DNA of 64,000 nt from CAIWHR01 sp963781285 (GTDB lineage: Bacteria; Pseudomonadota; Gammaproteobacteria; Burkholderiales; Casimicrobiaceae): the NCBI GenBank assembly GCA_963781285.1, contig CAWAFI010000015.1, positions 1 through 64,000 of the forward strand, given 5' to 3'. The translations under genes were made by a program, and so were the position numbers. Positions 1-7,274 of this stretch are shown piece by piece. How positions within the stretch are numbered: position 1 is the first letter of the stretch; every line of letters starts with the position of its first letter. Under the pieces are notes generated by a model. The model was not told the DNA's origin and did not search any database. It was given only the letters and a program-made list of their open reading frames with translations.

Positions 1-1005
1 GCGCACAGACGAATATGTTCGATCATTGGATTACCTTGTCCGCGCGTACCAGCAAGGACTGTGGGATCGGTGAGGCCGACGGTCTTCGCGGAAGCGAGAT
101 TGATGGCAAGTTCTATCTTAGTCGGTTGCTCCACCGGAAGGTCGGCCGGTTTGATTCCCCTAAGCACTTTGTCGACGTACCGTGCGACGTTCTTGTAGTA
201 GTCGCGGTAGCTAAGGCCGTAGCTGATGAGGCCGCCCGCCTCCACGTACTCGCGAAAACCATATATTCCCGGGAGTTTGTATTCGTTCGCCAGCGAAACG
301 ATCCGTTGCATCTCGTTCAGAAAATAAGCGTCGATCATCAGGACAAACGCCTCGACACGTTGCTTCTTCATACTTGCAAATTCGCGGCCAAAGTCCGCCG
401 GCGTGTGGGCTTCAGTGCGTACGACATTCAAGCGTATGCGCTCTGCGGCCTGCTGCGCCTGCGCCCACCAATATTCGTCGCCGACACTTTTCCGGGTTTG
501 CCATCACGGAAACGGTGCGGATGTGGGAACTGTGGTGGTAACCAACTCGAACCACTTGGGAATCAATTCTTCGAACAGCGTCGACGTGCCGGTAACGTTT
601 GCGCCCGGTCGCGCGAGGCTTGCTACGGTCCAGATTCCACCGGGTCCCCGTTCACCGACATGACCACCGGAATGGTAGAGGTTGCGTTTTTTGCCGCGCG
701 CGTCGACGGGATGCAAGTCCCCACGATTGCGGCCGGATTGCGCTTGACCAGAGACGCGGCTATACGCGGAAACTCATACGCGGGCGCCCAATGCACGTCG
801 ATGACGATGTTTTTGCCGTCAATCCACCCAAACTCACCAAGCCCCTCCTTAAATGCACCTAGGAAAACGCCGCGGTCTGCCTCTGACCCCTGAGATAGGT
901 AGGCGACATGCGGTATTTTCGAGGAATATGCTGCGCTAAAGACGCACATGGCGCAGCGAGTGCGCTGGCTCCCAGCGCTAGAAAGGCTCTGCGACTCGTA
1001 CCCAT
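1..1005 (-). pseudogene. ABC transporter substrate-binding protein (PF04392-like), frameshifted
   Basis: This is a degraded periplasmic substrate-binding protein gene read on the minus strand. A start codon at 1005 with a GGAG-type ribosome site opens a Tat-like signal (MGTSRRAFLALGASALAAP). After a frame change the mature part continues (IPHVAYLSQGSEADRG, then LGEFGWIDGKNI). A second change near 650 leads to VASLARPGANVTGTS, and a third near 490 leads to the C-terminal part (YVDKVLRGIKPADLPVEQP and INLASAKTVGLT), which is typical of the ABC_sub_bind family. At least three frame breaks mean no intact product. The 3' end reaches the window edge. Family membership is well supported; the ligand is unknown. 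Sequencing error could explain single breaks, but several breaks together favour decay. Confidence 0.8.
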
Positions 1006-1082
1006 TCGTTGCTCCTACCGAAGAGATGACGCTGATCCGCCTTCACGTCTCCGTTCCGTTGTGGGGATCGATGGACGATCGC

Positions 1083-1589
1083 TCATTCAACCCAGCCTCC
1101 CCAGAACAACGACGGCGGTGACTTTTCCATCCACCTCACCGGATAGCGTACCGTTCCCGGGAGAAGGCGGCTCCACGTCATGGCAACCAGTGCGAGGATC
1201 ACGATCCCCAGTCCAACGGGTTGCAATACAGCAGCGAATCCAGCATGTGCGTGCAGCATAAGCAATGGATTGGCACCAGCTGGCGGGTGAACGGTCTTGG
1301 TTACGAGCATGAAAATGAGCGCCAGAGCGAGTGCGAGGATATAGACCCGAGGTCGCGTCCCCGAGGAACTTGGGTAGCAGCACACACCTATCAGCGCACC
1401 CCCAAGATGACCTCCGAACAGGGATCGGGGCTGTGCCGCCGGCGCACGGGTCAGGCCGAACAGGAAGACCGCTGTGCCACCAAACGAAGCAAGCGGGAGA
1501 ACATCCGTCGGCGGATTGACGAGCCAAAGAACGAGGCCAAGTGGAGACGGCTGCACCTGCACCACTCCAAAGGAGGCGTGCGATTGCAA
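1083..1589 (-). CDS. HPP-family membrane protein, N-terminus probably damaged
   Basis: The 168-residue frame has the HPP-family signature (TKTVHPPAGANPLL) after a hydrophobic helix, and an upstream stretch (FGGTAVFLFGLTRAPAAQPR, then LFGGHLGGALIGV) like the conserved N-terminal half of the family. Three to four membrane helices are visible. The frame can only begin at a TTG. A hydrophobic stretch just upstream (LLVIAIARLLWSG) lies in another frame, so the first helix may have been lost to a frameshift. HPP proteins are integral membrane proteins, some linked to nitrite transport; no substrate can be assigned here. All neighbours are pseudogenes, so this gene may be one too. Confidence 0.55.
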   Translation of the reverse strand: MQSHASFGVVQVQPSPLGLVLWLVNPPTDVLPLASFGGTAVFLFGLTRAPAAQPRSLFGGHLGGALIGVCCYPSSSGTRPRVYILALALALIFMLVTKTVHPPAGANPLLMLHAHAGFAAVLQPVGLGIVILALVAMTWSRLLPGTVRYPVRWMEKSPPSLFWGGWVE

Positions 1590-1728
1590 TCACTAGCAAT
1601 CGGGACTTCCGATGCGATAACCGCCTGTGGCTCACTTGTCTTCTTCGCCACTGTCGAAGCGAACGGGCACCAAGTTCGGAGATGAGCGCTTGGCCATATT
1701 GGAATTTCCTGGCTACGTTAAAGATTTG

Positions 1729-2168
1729 CTACCTGGGATCCCGTCTGCTTGAGCCAACAGCATAGTCGATTCGACGCCCTGGAAGGGCCACCTCAACGGT
1801 CTTCCCCCCGTATCCGTATTTCAGATCTCGCGCTTGAACGATTACGGATCGGACTCCGGTGGAGATGGCCACACCGTAGAGATCCCGCGTGAACGGTTGC
1901 TCGTCCGCATGGTCATGCAGGAGCACCCGCTCGCCGAAGACTCGCCCGTCCTTGCTCATGACCCGGAACGCATCCGCATAACGTTGCGCTGTGTCGTACG
2001 GAGACGAAATTGTTGCATCGAAGTCGAACGTATTGGGTCCCGCTGCCTTAACTCTTACCGTCTGTACGTCCGGATGTCGCTGACTGGCCGGCATCGGGGC
2101 TGCGCCAGCGGCGCGGTGATGACCGCGGCTGCGCCAAGTAGGGCAAGTGCGCGTCGAAAGGATCCCAC
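1729..2168 (-). pseudogene. Small secreted protein of unknown function, frameshifted after the signal peptide
   Basis: A GTG at 2168 opens a signal peptide (FRRALALLGAAAVITAPLAQ). The mature part continues in a different frame from an internal ATG at 2094 (HPDVQTVRVKAAGPNTFDFD) through a motif-like region (DEQPFTRDLYGVAI, then GYGGKTVEVALPGR). That body looks like a conserved family of small periplasmic proteins with a single beta-rich domain. I recognise the pattern but know no function. The signal and body are out of frame by one base shift at about 2100, so the gene is probably inactive. Confidence 0.55.
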
Positions 2169-2277
2169 TATTCGGCGATTTCGATCACTAGCGACAGAAC
2201 CCACGGAGACGGCGGCGTACGAGGGGCGGGGGGCGGGGTCCTCTCCGCGCCGTACCCCTTGAAAATGCGCTCGCCGT

Positions 2278-2640
2278 TCACGCGGCTCCGACCAATGCCG
2301 GCAGTTGTGCCAACGATCCAATTTCGCAATCGGGGGCCCCGGGCAGTCGCTCCACACGTTGGTTGTAGCGATTGCACCAGACTACTTGCATGCCGAAGGC
2401 CGACGCGGCGTGCGCATCCCAGGCATTCGAAGACTGAAACGCGATGGCCCGCACGGGTACGCCAAGTCGGTCGATCGCAAGCTGATAGACCTTAGGATGA
2501 GGCTGCTAGATTCCCACCGCCTCGACCGACAGGACGGCATCGAGCAGTCCGTCAAGCCCAGCGGCCTTGACGGCGGCAACACACGGTCACAGCGGTCAGC
2601 GATGGGGTGACTAGGATACAAGGTCGCAACGTCTCGTCAG
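2278..2640 (-). pseudogene. Type II haloacid dehalogenase, 3' remnant with in-frame stop
   Basis: Read on the minus strand, the frame ending at 2278 matches the C-terminal half of L-2-haloacid dehalogenases: AAGLDGLLDAVLSVEAVGI, a TAG stop, then QPHPKVYQLAIDRLGV, AIAFQSSNAWDAHAASAFG and MQVVWCNRYNQ. The PHPKVY, SSNAWDAHAA and WCNRY segments are hallmarks of this HAD subfamily. The stop lies where the family has an aromatic or lysine codon. The N-terminal catalytic Asp region is absent, and upstream sequence falls out of frame and meets an IS fragment at about 2650. This is a clear pseudogene. Confidence 0.8.
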
Positions 2641-2650
2641 GATCGGAAGG

Positions 2651-2776
2651 GGCAACTGCTGGGACAATGCGGTCGCCGAATCTTTCTTCAGCAGCCTAAA
2701 GAAAGAGCGCACGCAGATCTACAAAAACCGCGACCTCGCGTGCGCCGACATTTTCGACCACATCGCGACCTTCTAA
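2651..2776 (+). pseudogene. IS3-family transposase OrfB fragment
   Basis: An in-frame stretch of 41 codons reads GNCWDNAVAESFFSSLKKE, then YKNRDLACADIFDHIATF and a stop. This is the third DDE-motif region of IS3-family OrfB (the glutamate in AESFFSSLK). Nothing of the rest of the element is recognisable nearby, so it is a scar of an older insertion, distinct from the fuller element at 3864-5066. It marks the break point of the neighbouring haloacid dehalogenase remnant. Confidence 0.85.
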
Positions 2777-2809
2777 ATCGCATTCGTCGCCACAGCCATC
2801 TCGGCGGCG

Positions 2810-3290
2810 TTAGCCCGAAGGCGGAATTCGAACGTGTCTCGTTTTGAGCCGACGCGCTGTCCACGATACCGTTGGGGGTCCAGTCAACAGCTCCGCGAAG
2901 ACGTAATACGGGACAACCCATCTCGGAAGGGCAGTGATCTCCGAGTTGAAGCGATACACCGACTGCAAGAGCGGTAGGTGATCACATTTATGCGCCCCAA
3001 CGCGCCGCCGGCGATAACATAGGCGCAGATCGCGCCCAGAACACTCCGCGCCGGCTGCCGACGCGTGGAACAGGTCGCGAATGACCACAAAGACAGCACT
3101 GCAGTTACATCGAACGGCCGCCAGCGCGAACGACTGAATACCAAAAAGGACTCGACCGATGGAACGCCCCATACTCGTTGCCGTCCTCGCTCGGAACCGG
3201 ACATTGCTGGCGAAAGGCACCAACGCCTTAAACCGGTGACCTCGTTCTTAGCAAGTTCGCGCAACTCGCCCCGCGGTTCATTCGTGAGAT
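2810..3290 (-). pseudogene. Possible degraded ion-channel-like membrane protein
   Basis: Two overlapping minus-strand frames carry fragments that resemble a small two-helix ion-channel protein: one reads SVLGAICAYVIAGGALGRIN, the other LLQSVYRFNSEITALPRW and YYVFAELLTG. Alternating between frames gives a hydrophobic helix, a linker and the start of a pore-like segment, but no intact selectivity filter is visible. This is a tentative reading of a decayed region, and the frames could be chance. Confidence 0.25.
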
Positions 3291-3754
3291 CGATTGGCAA
3301 ACGGGTGCGTCGGGCAGCATGCTTCCTAATCGTGCACCCCAGCAGAGTACCTGTCGTGTGGATGACCGATCGGATCCGACCATGCATCGCGCCGCAGCCG
3401 ATACCCGGCGGTGACCAGCTTATGCTGTCGATCGGCATCAGTGCAGGAGTTGGGAAGTGCACTGGGGGCGGAGATTGTTCGTCCTGAGGTTGGTAGGTGA
3501 ACCCCCCCGGGGCAGTCAACGCCCGCATGAACAAGGCTATCAACCACCCCCGAGCCTACGCCGCGCCCCCCGCCTCAAATTCGGCGCTAACAATCACCTT
3601 CCCAAAAAATGACATCTGATGTGTCGTTTTTGCCGCGAAATGTCACGGAACGTGGCGCGAAGTGCCAAGGGAATGTGTCGCTGAAACTTCTAACCCGATG
3701 ACTTTTATGATATGCTAATGTCATATTATGTGTCGCTCGGTGGCACACCGCTGA

Positions 3755-3809
3755 ACGACAGATAGTCTGTCATTTACGACACATAGTCTGTCATTGAACG
3801 ACACATACG
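3755..3809. repeat. Tandem 21-22 bp repeats, probable IS end relic
   Basis: The unit ACGACAGATAGTCTGTCATTT is followed by a near copy (ACGACACATAGTCTGTCATT) and a third partial copy (ACGACACATACG). Each full unit contains GACA...TGTC inverted arms. Further TGTCG-type motifs lie at about 3620-3750 (for example TGTGTCGTTTTT and TGTGTCGCT). Multiple short terminal repeats of this kind are known at ends of IS21-family elements. No IS21 genes are present here, so this would be a solitary end; that family assignment is inference. Confidence 0.5.
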
Positions 3810-3936
3810 TTGGCACTGGAGGCCAGTGATGGAGGCCCGGGCGTCTCCCGTTGCCAAGCGAGGCGTAAGCTTCCCCTCCCCGTAGACAGCAAGAACTGGA
3901 CCTTTCTGGCAGGATTTTGTGCTGGAGGAAAGTCCG

Positions 3937-4202
3937 ATGAAGAAGTCGCGATTCACGGAATCGCAGATCGTGGCGATTCTGAAGGAAGGGAAGCTGGGTT
4001 GGCGGTGGCGCAGCTGGCACGCAAGTACGGAATCAGCGCGGCGACCTACTACCACTGGAAGTCGAAGTATGCTGGGGCTGGGGTGCCCGAGCTCAAGCGG
4101 TTGCGTGAGCTGGAGGCGAAGAACGCAAAGCTGAAGCGGATGTACGCCGACCTGGCGCTGGAGAACACGGCGATCAAGGACGTACTCAGCCGAAAACTCT
4201 GA
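3937..4202 (+). pseudogene. IS3-family OrfA (helix-turn-helix), frameshifted
   Basis: The start at 3937 follows a GGAGGAAAG ribosome site and opens MKKSRFTESQIVAILKEG. The reading then leaves frame: the rest of the protein (AGLAVAQLARKYGISAATYY, KRLRELEAKNAKLKRMY, ending DVLSRKL) is in the next frame. A single G missing from the G run at 3988-3990 explains the break. The intact protein would be the DNA-binding half of the transposase, with an HTH followed by a leucine-zipper-like helix. Its stop at 4200-4202 overlaps the AAAA slip site leading to orfB. Confidence 0.85.
4193..4197 (+). promoter_or_regulatory. Candidate programmed -1 frameshift site of the IS
   Basis: The orfA codons read CGA AAA CTC TGA. 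A slip of one base back on AAAA places the ribosome in the orfB frame (AAA ACT CTG ACG), which is open through to 5038. An A-run just before the orfA stop is the normal way IS3 elements make the OrfAB fusion transposase. Confidence 0.55.
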
Positions 4203-4234
4203 CGCCGTCCGCCAAGCGCGAGGCGATCCGGATC

Positions 4235-5038
4235 ATGACCGAGGATCACGGTCTGCCGATTGTCCGCGCTTGCCAGGTGGCCCGGCTGTCGCGGGCGGCG
4301 TACTACAAACCGGGGATCGATTGGGCGGCGCGGGATGGCGAGGTCATCGCGGCGCTGCAGGCGATCGTGGTCGAGGAACAGCGATGGGGCTTCTGGAAGT
4401 GTCATGACCGCCTGCGGGCACAAGGCTTTGGCTGGAACCACAAACGGATCTGGCGCGTGTACTGCCAGCTACGACTCAACCTGCCGCGGCGGACCAAACG
4501 GCGGGTGCCGCAACGGCTACGACAACCACTGCTGGTGGAACCACGGATGAACGCAGTCTGGGCCATCGATTTCATGCGCGACACGCTCTATAGCGGCCGC
4601 GTCTTCCGGACGCTGAACGTGCTCGACGAGGCCAATCGGGGTGCTTTGGGTATCGACGTGGCGGTCAGCATCCCCGCTACCCGCCTCAGCACGTTCCTGA
4701 CGCAGATGATCGACCTGCATGGCCGGCCGAGCGCGATCCGTTGCGACAACGGCCCCGAACTGACGATTCAGACGTTCACCGACTGGTGCAAGGAGCAGGA
4801 CATCGAGCTGCGCTTTATTCAGCCAGGCAAGCCGGACCAAAACGCATACATCGAGCGCTTTAACCGAACCTACCGCGAGGAGGTGTTGAGCGCCTACCTG
4901 TTCGACTCGCTGGACGAGGTTCGCGAGATCACCGCCAATTGGCTCGAACGCTACAACGAAATCAGACCGCACGATGCGCTGGGCAGCCTGCCGCCAGCGC
5001 AGTACCGCGAGCGTTTGCTCGCTGCAACTCCAGTTTAG
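4235..5038 (+). CDS. IS3-family transposase OrfB (DDE integrase core)
   Basis: OrfB has a HTH_21-like N-terminal segment followed by an rve integrase core. The catalytic triad is visible: first Asp in VWAIDFMRD, second Asp in IRCDNGPE, and Glu in YIERFNRTYREE, with the C-terminal FDSLDEV and YNEIRPHDALG segments typical of the IS407/IS51 group. The ATG at 4235 is the first in frame, but the frame is open upstream to the slip site at about 4193, so the functional product is probably an OrfAB fusion. The protein itself looks complete; activity would depend on the damaged orfA. Confidence 0.9.
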   Translation: MTEDHGLPIVRACQVARLSRAAYYKPGIDWAARDGEVIAALQAIVVEEQRWGFWKCHDRLRAQGFGWNHKRIWRVYCQLRLNLPRRTKRRVPQRLRQPLLVEPRMNAVWAIDFMRDTLYSGRVFRTLNVLDEANRGALGIDVAVSIPATRLSTFLTQMIDLHGRPSAIRCDNGPELTIQTFTDWCKEQDIELRFIQPGKPDQNAYIERFNRTYREEVLSAYLFDSLDEVREITANWLERYNEIRPHDALGSLPPAQYRERLLAATPV

Positions 5039-5066
5039 AACTGTCTACTTGACGGGGAAGCTTACG

Positions 5067-5319
5067 GACGGATCAGACACCCCGATCCCGGGCCTCGTAA
5101 CCGCGAACGGCTGCTAACAAGGAAATTGAGCGGCAACACTGACCGGCAGGTGTTGGCCGATACCGACAGTCTGTCAACCGCGGAAGCGGTCATTCGCCCG
5201 CGCACGTGAGTGGCCGCACCAGAGCCGTCAGCTTTTGGCGGCAAGCTGACTTGACAGGTTATCGCTTCAGTCGCAACCGAAAGCAAAAAGTGCGGCGCCG
5301 GGCCGCAGGAGGGCGTCAC
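5067..5319. other. Intergenic stretch without a recognisable gene
   Basis: Between the IS and higA I see no convincing coding frame. There is one clear hairpin, GTCAGCTT...AAGCTGAC (5227-5250, loop of 8), with no following T-run in either direction. Confidence 0.5.
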
Positions 5320-5607
5320 TCATGCGGGCTCGTAGCGCTTCACCTTGAGAGTCTTTTCCCGTTCGCGTTGTCGGGCCAGGTCGAACGCTAGCTGCATGCG
5401 CATCAGGTGATCCATCTTCGGCCCGAACGCCTTCTCGATCCGCAGCGCCATCTCCGAGGACAGGCCCGTCCGCTCGTTCAACAGCAGCGACAGCGCCTGG
5501 CGGGTCACGCCGAGAGTGGCCGCGGCGTCCGACACCGTGAGCCCCAGGGGGTCGATGACTTCCCGGCGAATGAGCCCCCCGGGATGAGGCGGATTCTTCA
5601 TCGGCAT
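5320..5607 (-). CDS. higA: HigA-family antitoxin
   Basis: This is the antitoxin and autorepressor of a type II toxin-antitoxin pair. The 95-residue protein begins MPMKNPPHPGGLIRREVI and carries an XRE helix-turn-helix (LTVSDAAATLGVTRQALSLL), the standard HigA layout. The start at 5607 is chosen because GGAG lies 7-8 nt upstream and PHPGG is the usual HigA opening; the frame is open further upstream, and an ATG at 5619 is possible. It lies directly downstream of higB in the toxin-first order that distinguishes higBA from most toxin-antitoxin pairs. Its C-terminus ends LKVKRYEPA. Confidence 0.9.
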   Translation of the reverse strand: MPMKNPPHPGGLIRREVIDPLGLTVSDAAATLGVTRQALSLLLNERTGLSSEMALRIEKAFGPKMDHLMRMQLAFDLARQREREKTLKVKRYEPA

Positions 5608-5644
5608 GTTCCACTCCATTGGCTGCCGTTGCAAAGGATCTTCG

Positions 5645-5926
5645 TCAATGGTAGTCGACGAGATCGACGTCGAAGGCGTCACCCTGTTCGAACCGGAAAA
5701 TCAGCCGCCAGTTTCCGGTGATGGTCACGCTCCAAAAACCCTTCAGTTCACCCTTCAGCGGATGCAGACGCCAGCCGGGGAACAACGCGATGTCGGCGGG
5801 TTGCTCGGCCGTATCGATGGCGGCGAGAATGTCGGCGATCTTCTCCGCCTGACCCGCAGGCAGTCCGGCGGCGTCATCCGCTTCAAAGAAGCGCCGAAGC
5901 TTCTTGCTCTTGAAGCTTCGGATCAT
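5645..5926 (-). CDS. higB: HigB-family toxin (RelE-like mRNA interferase)
   Basis: The 93-residue protein has the RelE/HigB fold pattern: an N-terminal helix (FKSKKLRRFFEADD), LPAGQAEKIADILAAID, and the conserved C-terminal strands (WRLHPLKGELKGFWSVTI and NWRLIFRFEQGDAFDVDLVD). Members cleave mRNA on the ribosome and are neutralised by HigA. It starts 13 nt from a perfect inverted repeat that is probably the HigA operator. The full length and intact motifs suggest a working toxin, the only clearly intact accessory module between the IS and the integrase. Confidence 0.9.
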   Translation of the reverse strand: MIRSFKSKKLRRFFEADDAAGLPAGQAEKIADILAAIDTAEQPADIALFPGWRLHPLKGELKGFWSVTITGNWRLIFRFEQGDAFDVDLVDYH

Positions 5927-5938
5927 GCCCGAGAGTGT

Positions 5939-5958
5939 AATCCGTCAAATGACGGATT
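5939..5958. promoter_or_regulatory. Palindromic operator upstream of higBA
   Basis: AATCCGTCAAATGACGGATT has perfect 9-bp arms around a 2-bp centre and lies 13 bp upstream of the higB start. Position and symmetry fit autoregulation by the HigA dimer; binding is inferred. Confidence 0.7.
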
Positions 5959-6196
5959 GCAAGGCGCCGACGTCGTTGCGGCTACGGCGCAGTCCGGGAC
6001 GTTGCGCCCGGGTCGCGTCCCGGTCGACTGCCCCGCTGGCTTTTGAGCGACGTGTCTGTCACCTCTCGTTGCAACGCGCGCGCTGTCAAGACGGAAAACA
6101 CCCGAAATGCCGTGCTTGTCGGCTTGCACCCTGCTTTTCGTCGCACAAGAGCCTTGAACTGGCGCACCGGCAGTGCAATACTCAAGTCGCTTGTCC

Positions 6197-6500
6197 GTGA
6201 GCATCGTGCTCACACAGCCTTCATGTCGGCTGGTCATCCAGCCATACATGAAGTCCAGTACCTCGGTATTGGCGTTGCGGTCGTTACCCGCCCTTGAAGT
6301 GATCGGAAGCAATTCCGATCTCGTCGCGCAAGCGACTTAGGTTGTGCGCTCGGTCTAGCGCCCGAGCATAGCTGGTGCTGCCGGATCGCAAGGTCTGGCG
6401 GTGCCAGGTGATGCGCTTTCGGCCATGCCTCGTGCATGGACTCGACGGCGCGTCACGCAGCAAGGCCCTCAGTTCGCAAGGACCGAGGGCCTTTTCTTTT
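6197..6500 (+). ncRNA. Putative structured RNA of unknown class
   Basis: This interval is almost entirely hairpins. Stems seen: 6197-6213 (6 bp); 6219-6253 (8 bp outer CTTCATGT/ACATGAAG plus 6 bp inner GGCTGG/CCAGCC with TCAT loop); 6255-6272 (7 bp); 6277-6291 (4 bp); 6301-6320 (8 bp, GCAA loop); 6323-6336 (5 bp, GCAA loop); 6348-6367 (6 bp); 6380-6399 (8 bp, GCAA loop); 6408-6456 (9 bp enclosing a 6 bp hairpin at 6423-6439); and a terminator hairpin at 6462-6493, also with a GCAA loop, followed by a T-rich tract. Four GNRA loops on the same strand, and terminator polarity, indicate plus-strand transcription. No sequence signature of RNase P RNA, tmRNA, 6S or SRP RNA is seen. The 5' end is not defined and may lie further upstream. 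Confidence 0.6.
6462..6500 (+). terminator. Rho-independent terminator
   Basis: AAGGCCCTC pairs with GAGGGCCTT, with an inner GTTC/GGAC stem capped by GCAA, followed by TTTTCTTTT. There is no protein gene just upstream on this strand, so it most likely ends the putative structured RNA. Confidence 0.8.
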
Positions 6501-6709
6501 CGTGTCCACGCGTCTTCACATCGTGGCGCCATCCCGGAGTGCCACTCGGCGCGTGCACGCCTGCATCGGACCCGTGAACGCCCGGTCGGTTTCTGCTTCA
6601 CAACCCAAGTCGCGTCTCGCATGGCCGGGGCGAAAGAATTTCCGTAGCTCATGCTAAGGGACAATGTGCGGCTTTAACAACTTTCTTAACACATGCGGCA
6701 GGAGGCACG

Positions 6710-6817
6710 ATGAGCAAACCAGAACCATTCAATTACACCGGTACCTCGCACGTTCGTGGGCCCATGACGTGCGCTTGCCACATTCGCTTCACTTTTAATG
6801 ATCCAAGCTCCAATTGA
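6710..6817 (+). CDS. Hypothetical 35-residue peptide with strong ribosome site
   Basis: ATG at 6710 is preceded by GCAGGAGGCACG, the strongest Shine-Dalgarno sequence in this part of the island. The product begins MSKPEPFNYTGTSHVRG and ends FTFNDPSSN. It has two nearby cysteines (TCACH) but no membrane segment or known domain. It lies between the structured RNA and the excisionase-like gene. The good ribosome site makes translation plausible; function is unknown and it could be a decayed remnant. Confidence 0.4.
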   Translation: MSKPEPFNYTGTSHVRGPMTCACHIRFTFNDPSSN

Positions 6818-7016
6818 GGTGCATCTATCCGTGATCGCCGTGAGTCGCATCTTCCTTCTCACCGGGCCCGCAACCGCGGCCACAGAACCGTTGCAGGCTG
6901 CGCCCACCCTTCGCGGCGTCAACGCATCGCATGCACCACGGGCATCGGCCCGACGGAGTCGCTCGAGTCGCAGCGAGATTTCGCGCGCATAGGGCGAAAA
7001 AGTTAGTTCCTCCGCC

Positions 7017-7274
7017 ATGCGTTATGTCACGATCGAAAAGGCTTCGGATCTTACCGGGTATACCCCGGATGCCATCCGGTCTAAGATCAAGCGTGGCGAC
7101 TGGCTGGAGGGGGCCGTATGGCAGCGTGCACCGGACGGCCGGGTACTGATCGACCTGCAGGGATACGAGAAATGGGTAGAGGGAAGCTTGCAACACCTGG
7201 CGTGCGGGTTCGGACTGCGCAATCGATCGAGATCGACTTCTACTATCGCGGAGTCCGCTGCCGAGAGCGATTAA
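7017..7274 (+). CDS. Excisionase-like DNA-binding protein
   Basis: The N-terminal 56 residues (MRYVTIEKASDLTGYTPDAI, then KIKRGDWLEGAVW and VLIDLQGYEKWVEG) match the small excisionase/recombination-directionality proteins found beside phage-type integrases. It has a winged-helix-like fold with a substrate-contact helix in the YTPDAIRSKI region. The reading frame runs on 34 residues beyond the usual end and overlaps the integrase start by about 100 bp, so the last part is probably not conserved. It would direct excision of the island together with the integrase. Confidence 0.7.
   Translation: MRYVTIEKASDLTGYTPDAIRSKIKRGDWLEGAVWQRAPDGRVLIDLQGYEKWVEGSLQHLACGFGLRNRSRSTSTIAESAAESD

Larger units (their letters stand above)
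3864..5066 (+). mobile_element. IS3-family insertion sequence (IS407-group-like), 1203 bp
   Basis: The element is bounded by imperfect inverted repeats. The left end reads CGTAAGCTTCCCC then GTAGACAG after a five-base mismatch; the right end, read inward on the other strand, reads CGTAAGCTTCCCC then GTAGACAG after a different five bases. Inside are orfA and orfB in the -1 relationship normal for IS3. The flanks (AGG on the left, GAC on the right) show no target duplication, so the original insertion may have been rearranged. orfA is broken by a one-base deletion, so the copy is probably not autonomous. Confidence 0.85.

Noticed and set aside
2884..3543. A 219-codon minus-strand frame as an intact gene
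   Set aside because: It mixes non-conserved residues with one hydrophobic segment, has no ribosome site, and appears to switch frames with its neighbour; treated as decayed sequence only.
6043..6297. An 84-codon plus-strand frame ending just before the hairpin array
   Set aside because: No recognisable domain, and its second half overlaps stems at 6197-6291. I considered a link to an IscB/HEARO-type RNA, but no IscB-like protein motifs are present.
6301..6500. RNase P RNA, tmRNA, 6S RNA or SRP RNA identity for the hairpin array
   Set aside because: The conserved cores of these RNAs (for example GAGGAAAGTCC of RNase P or the GGAAG tetraloop context of SRP RNA) are absent.
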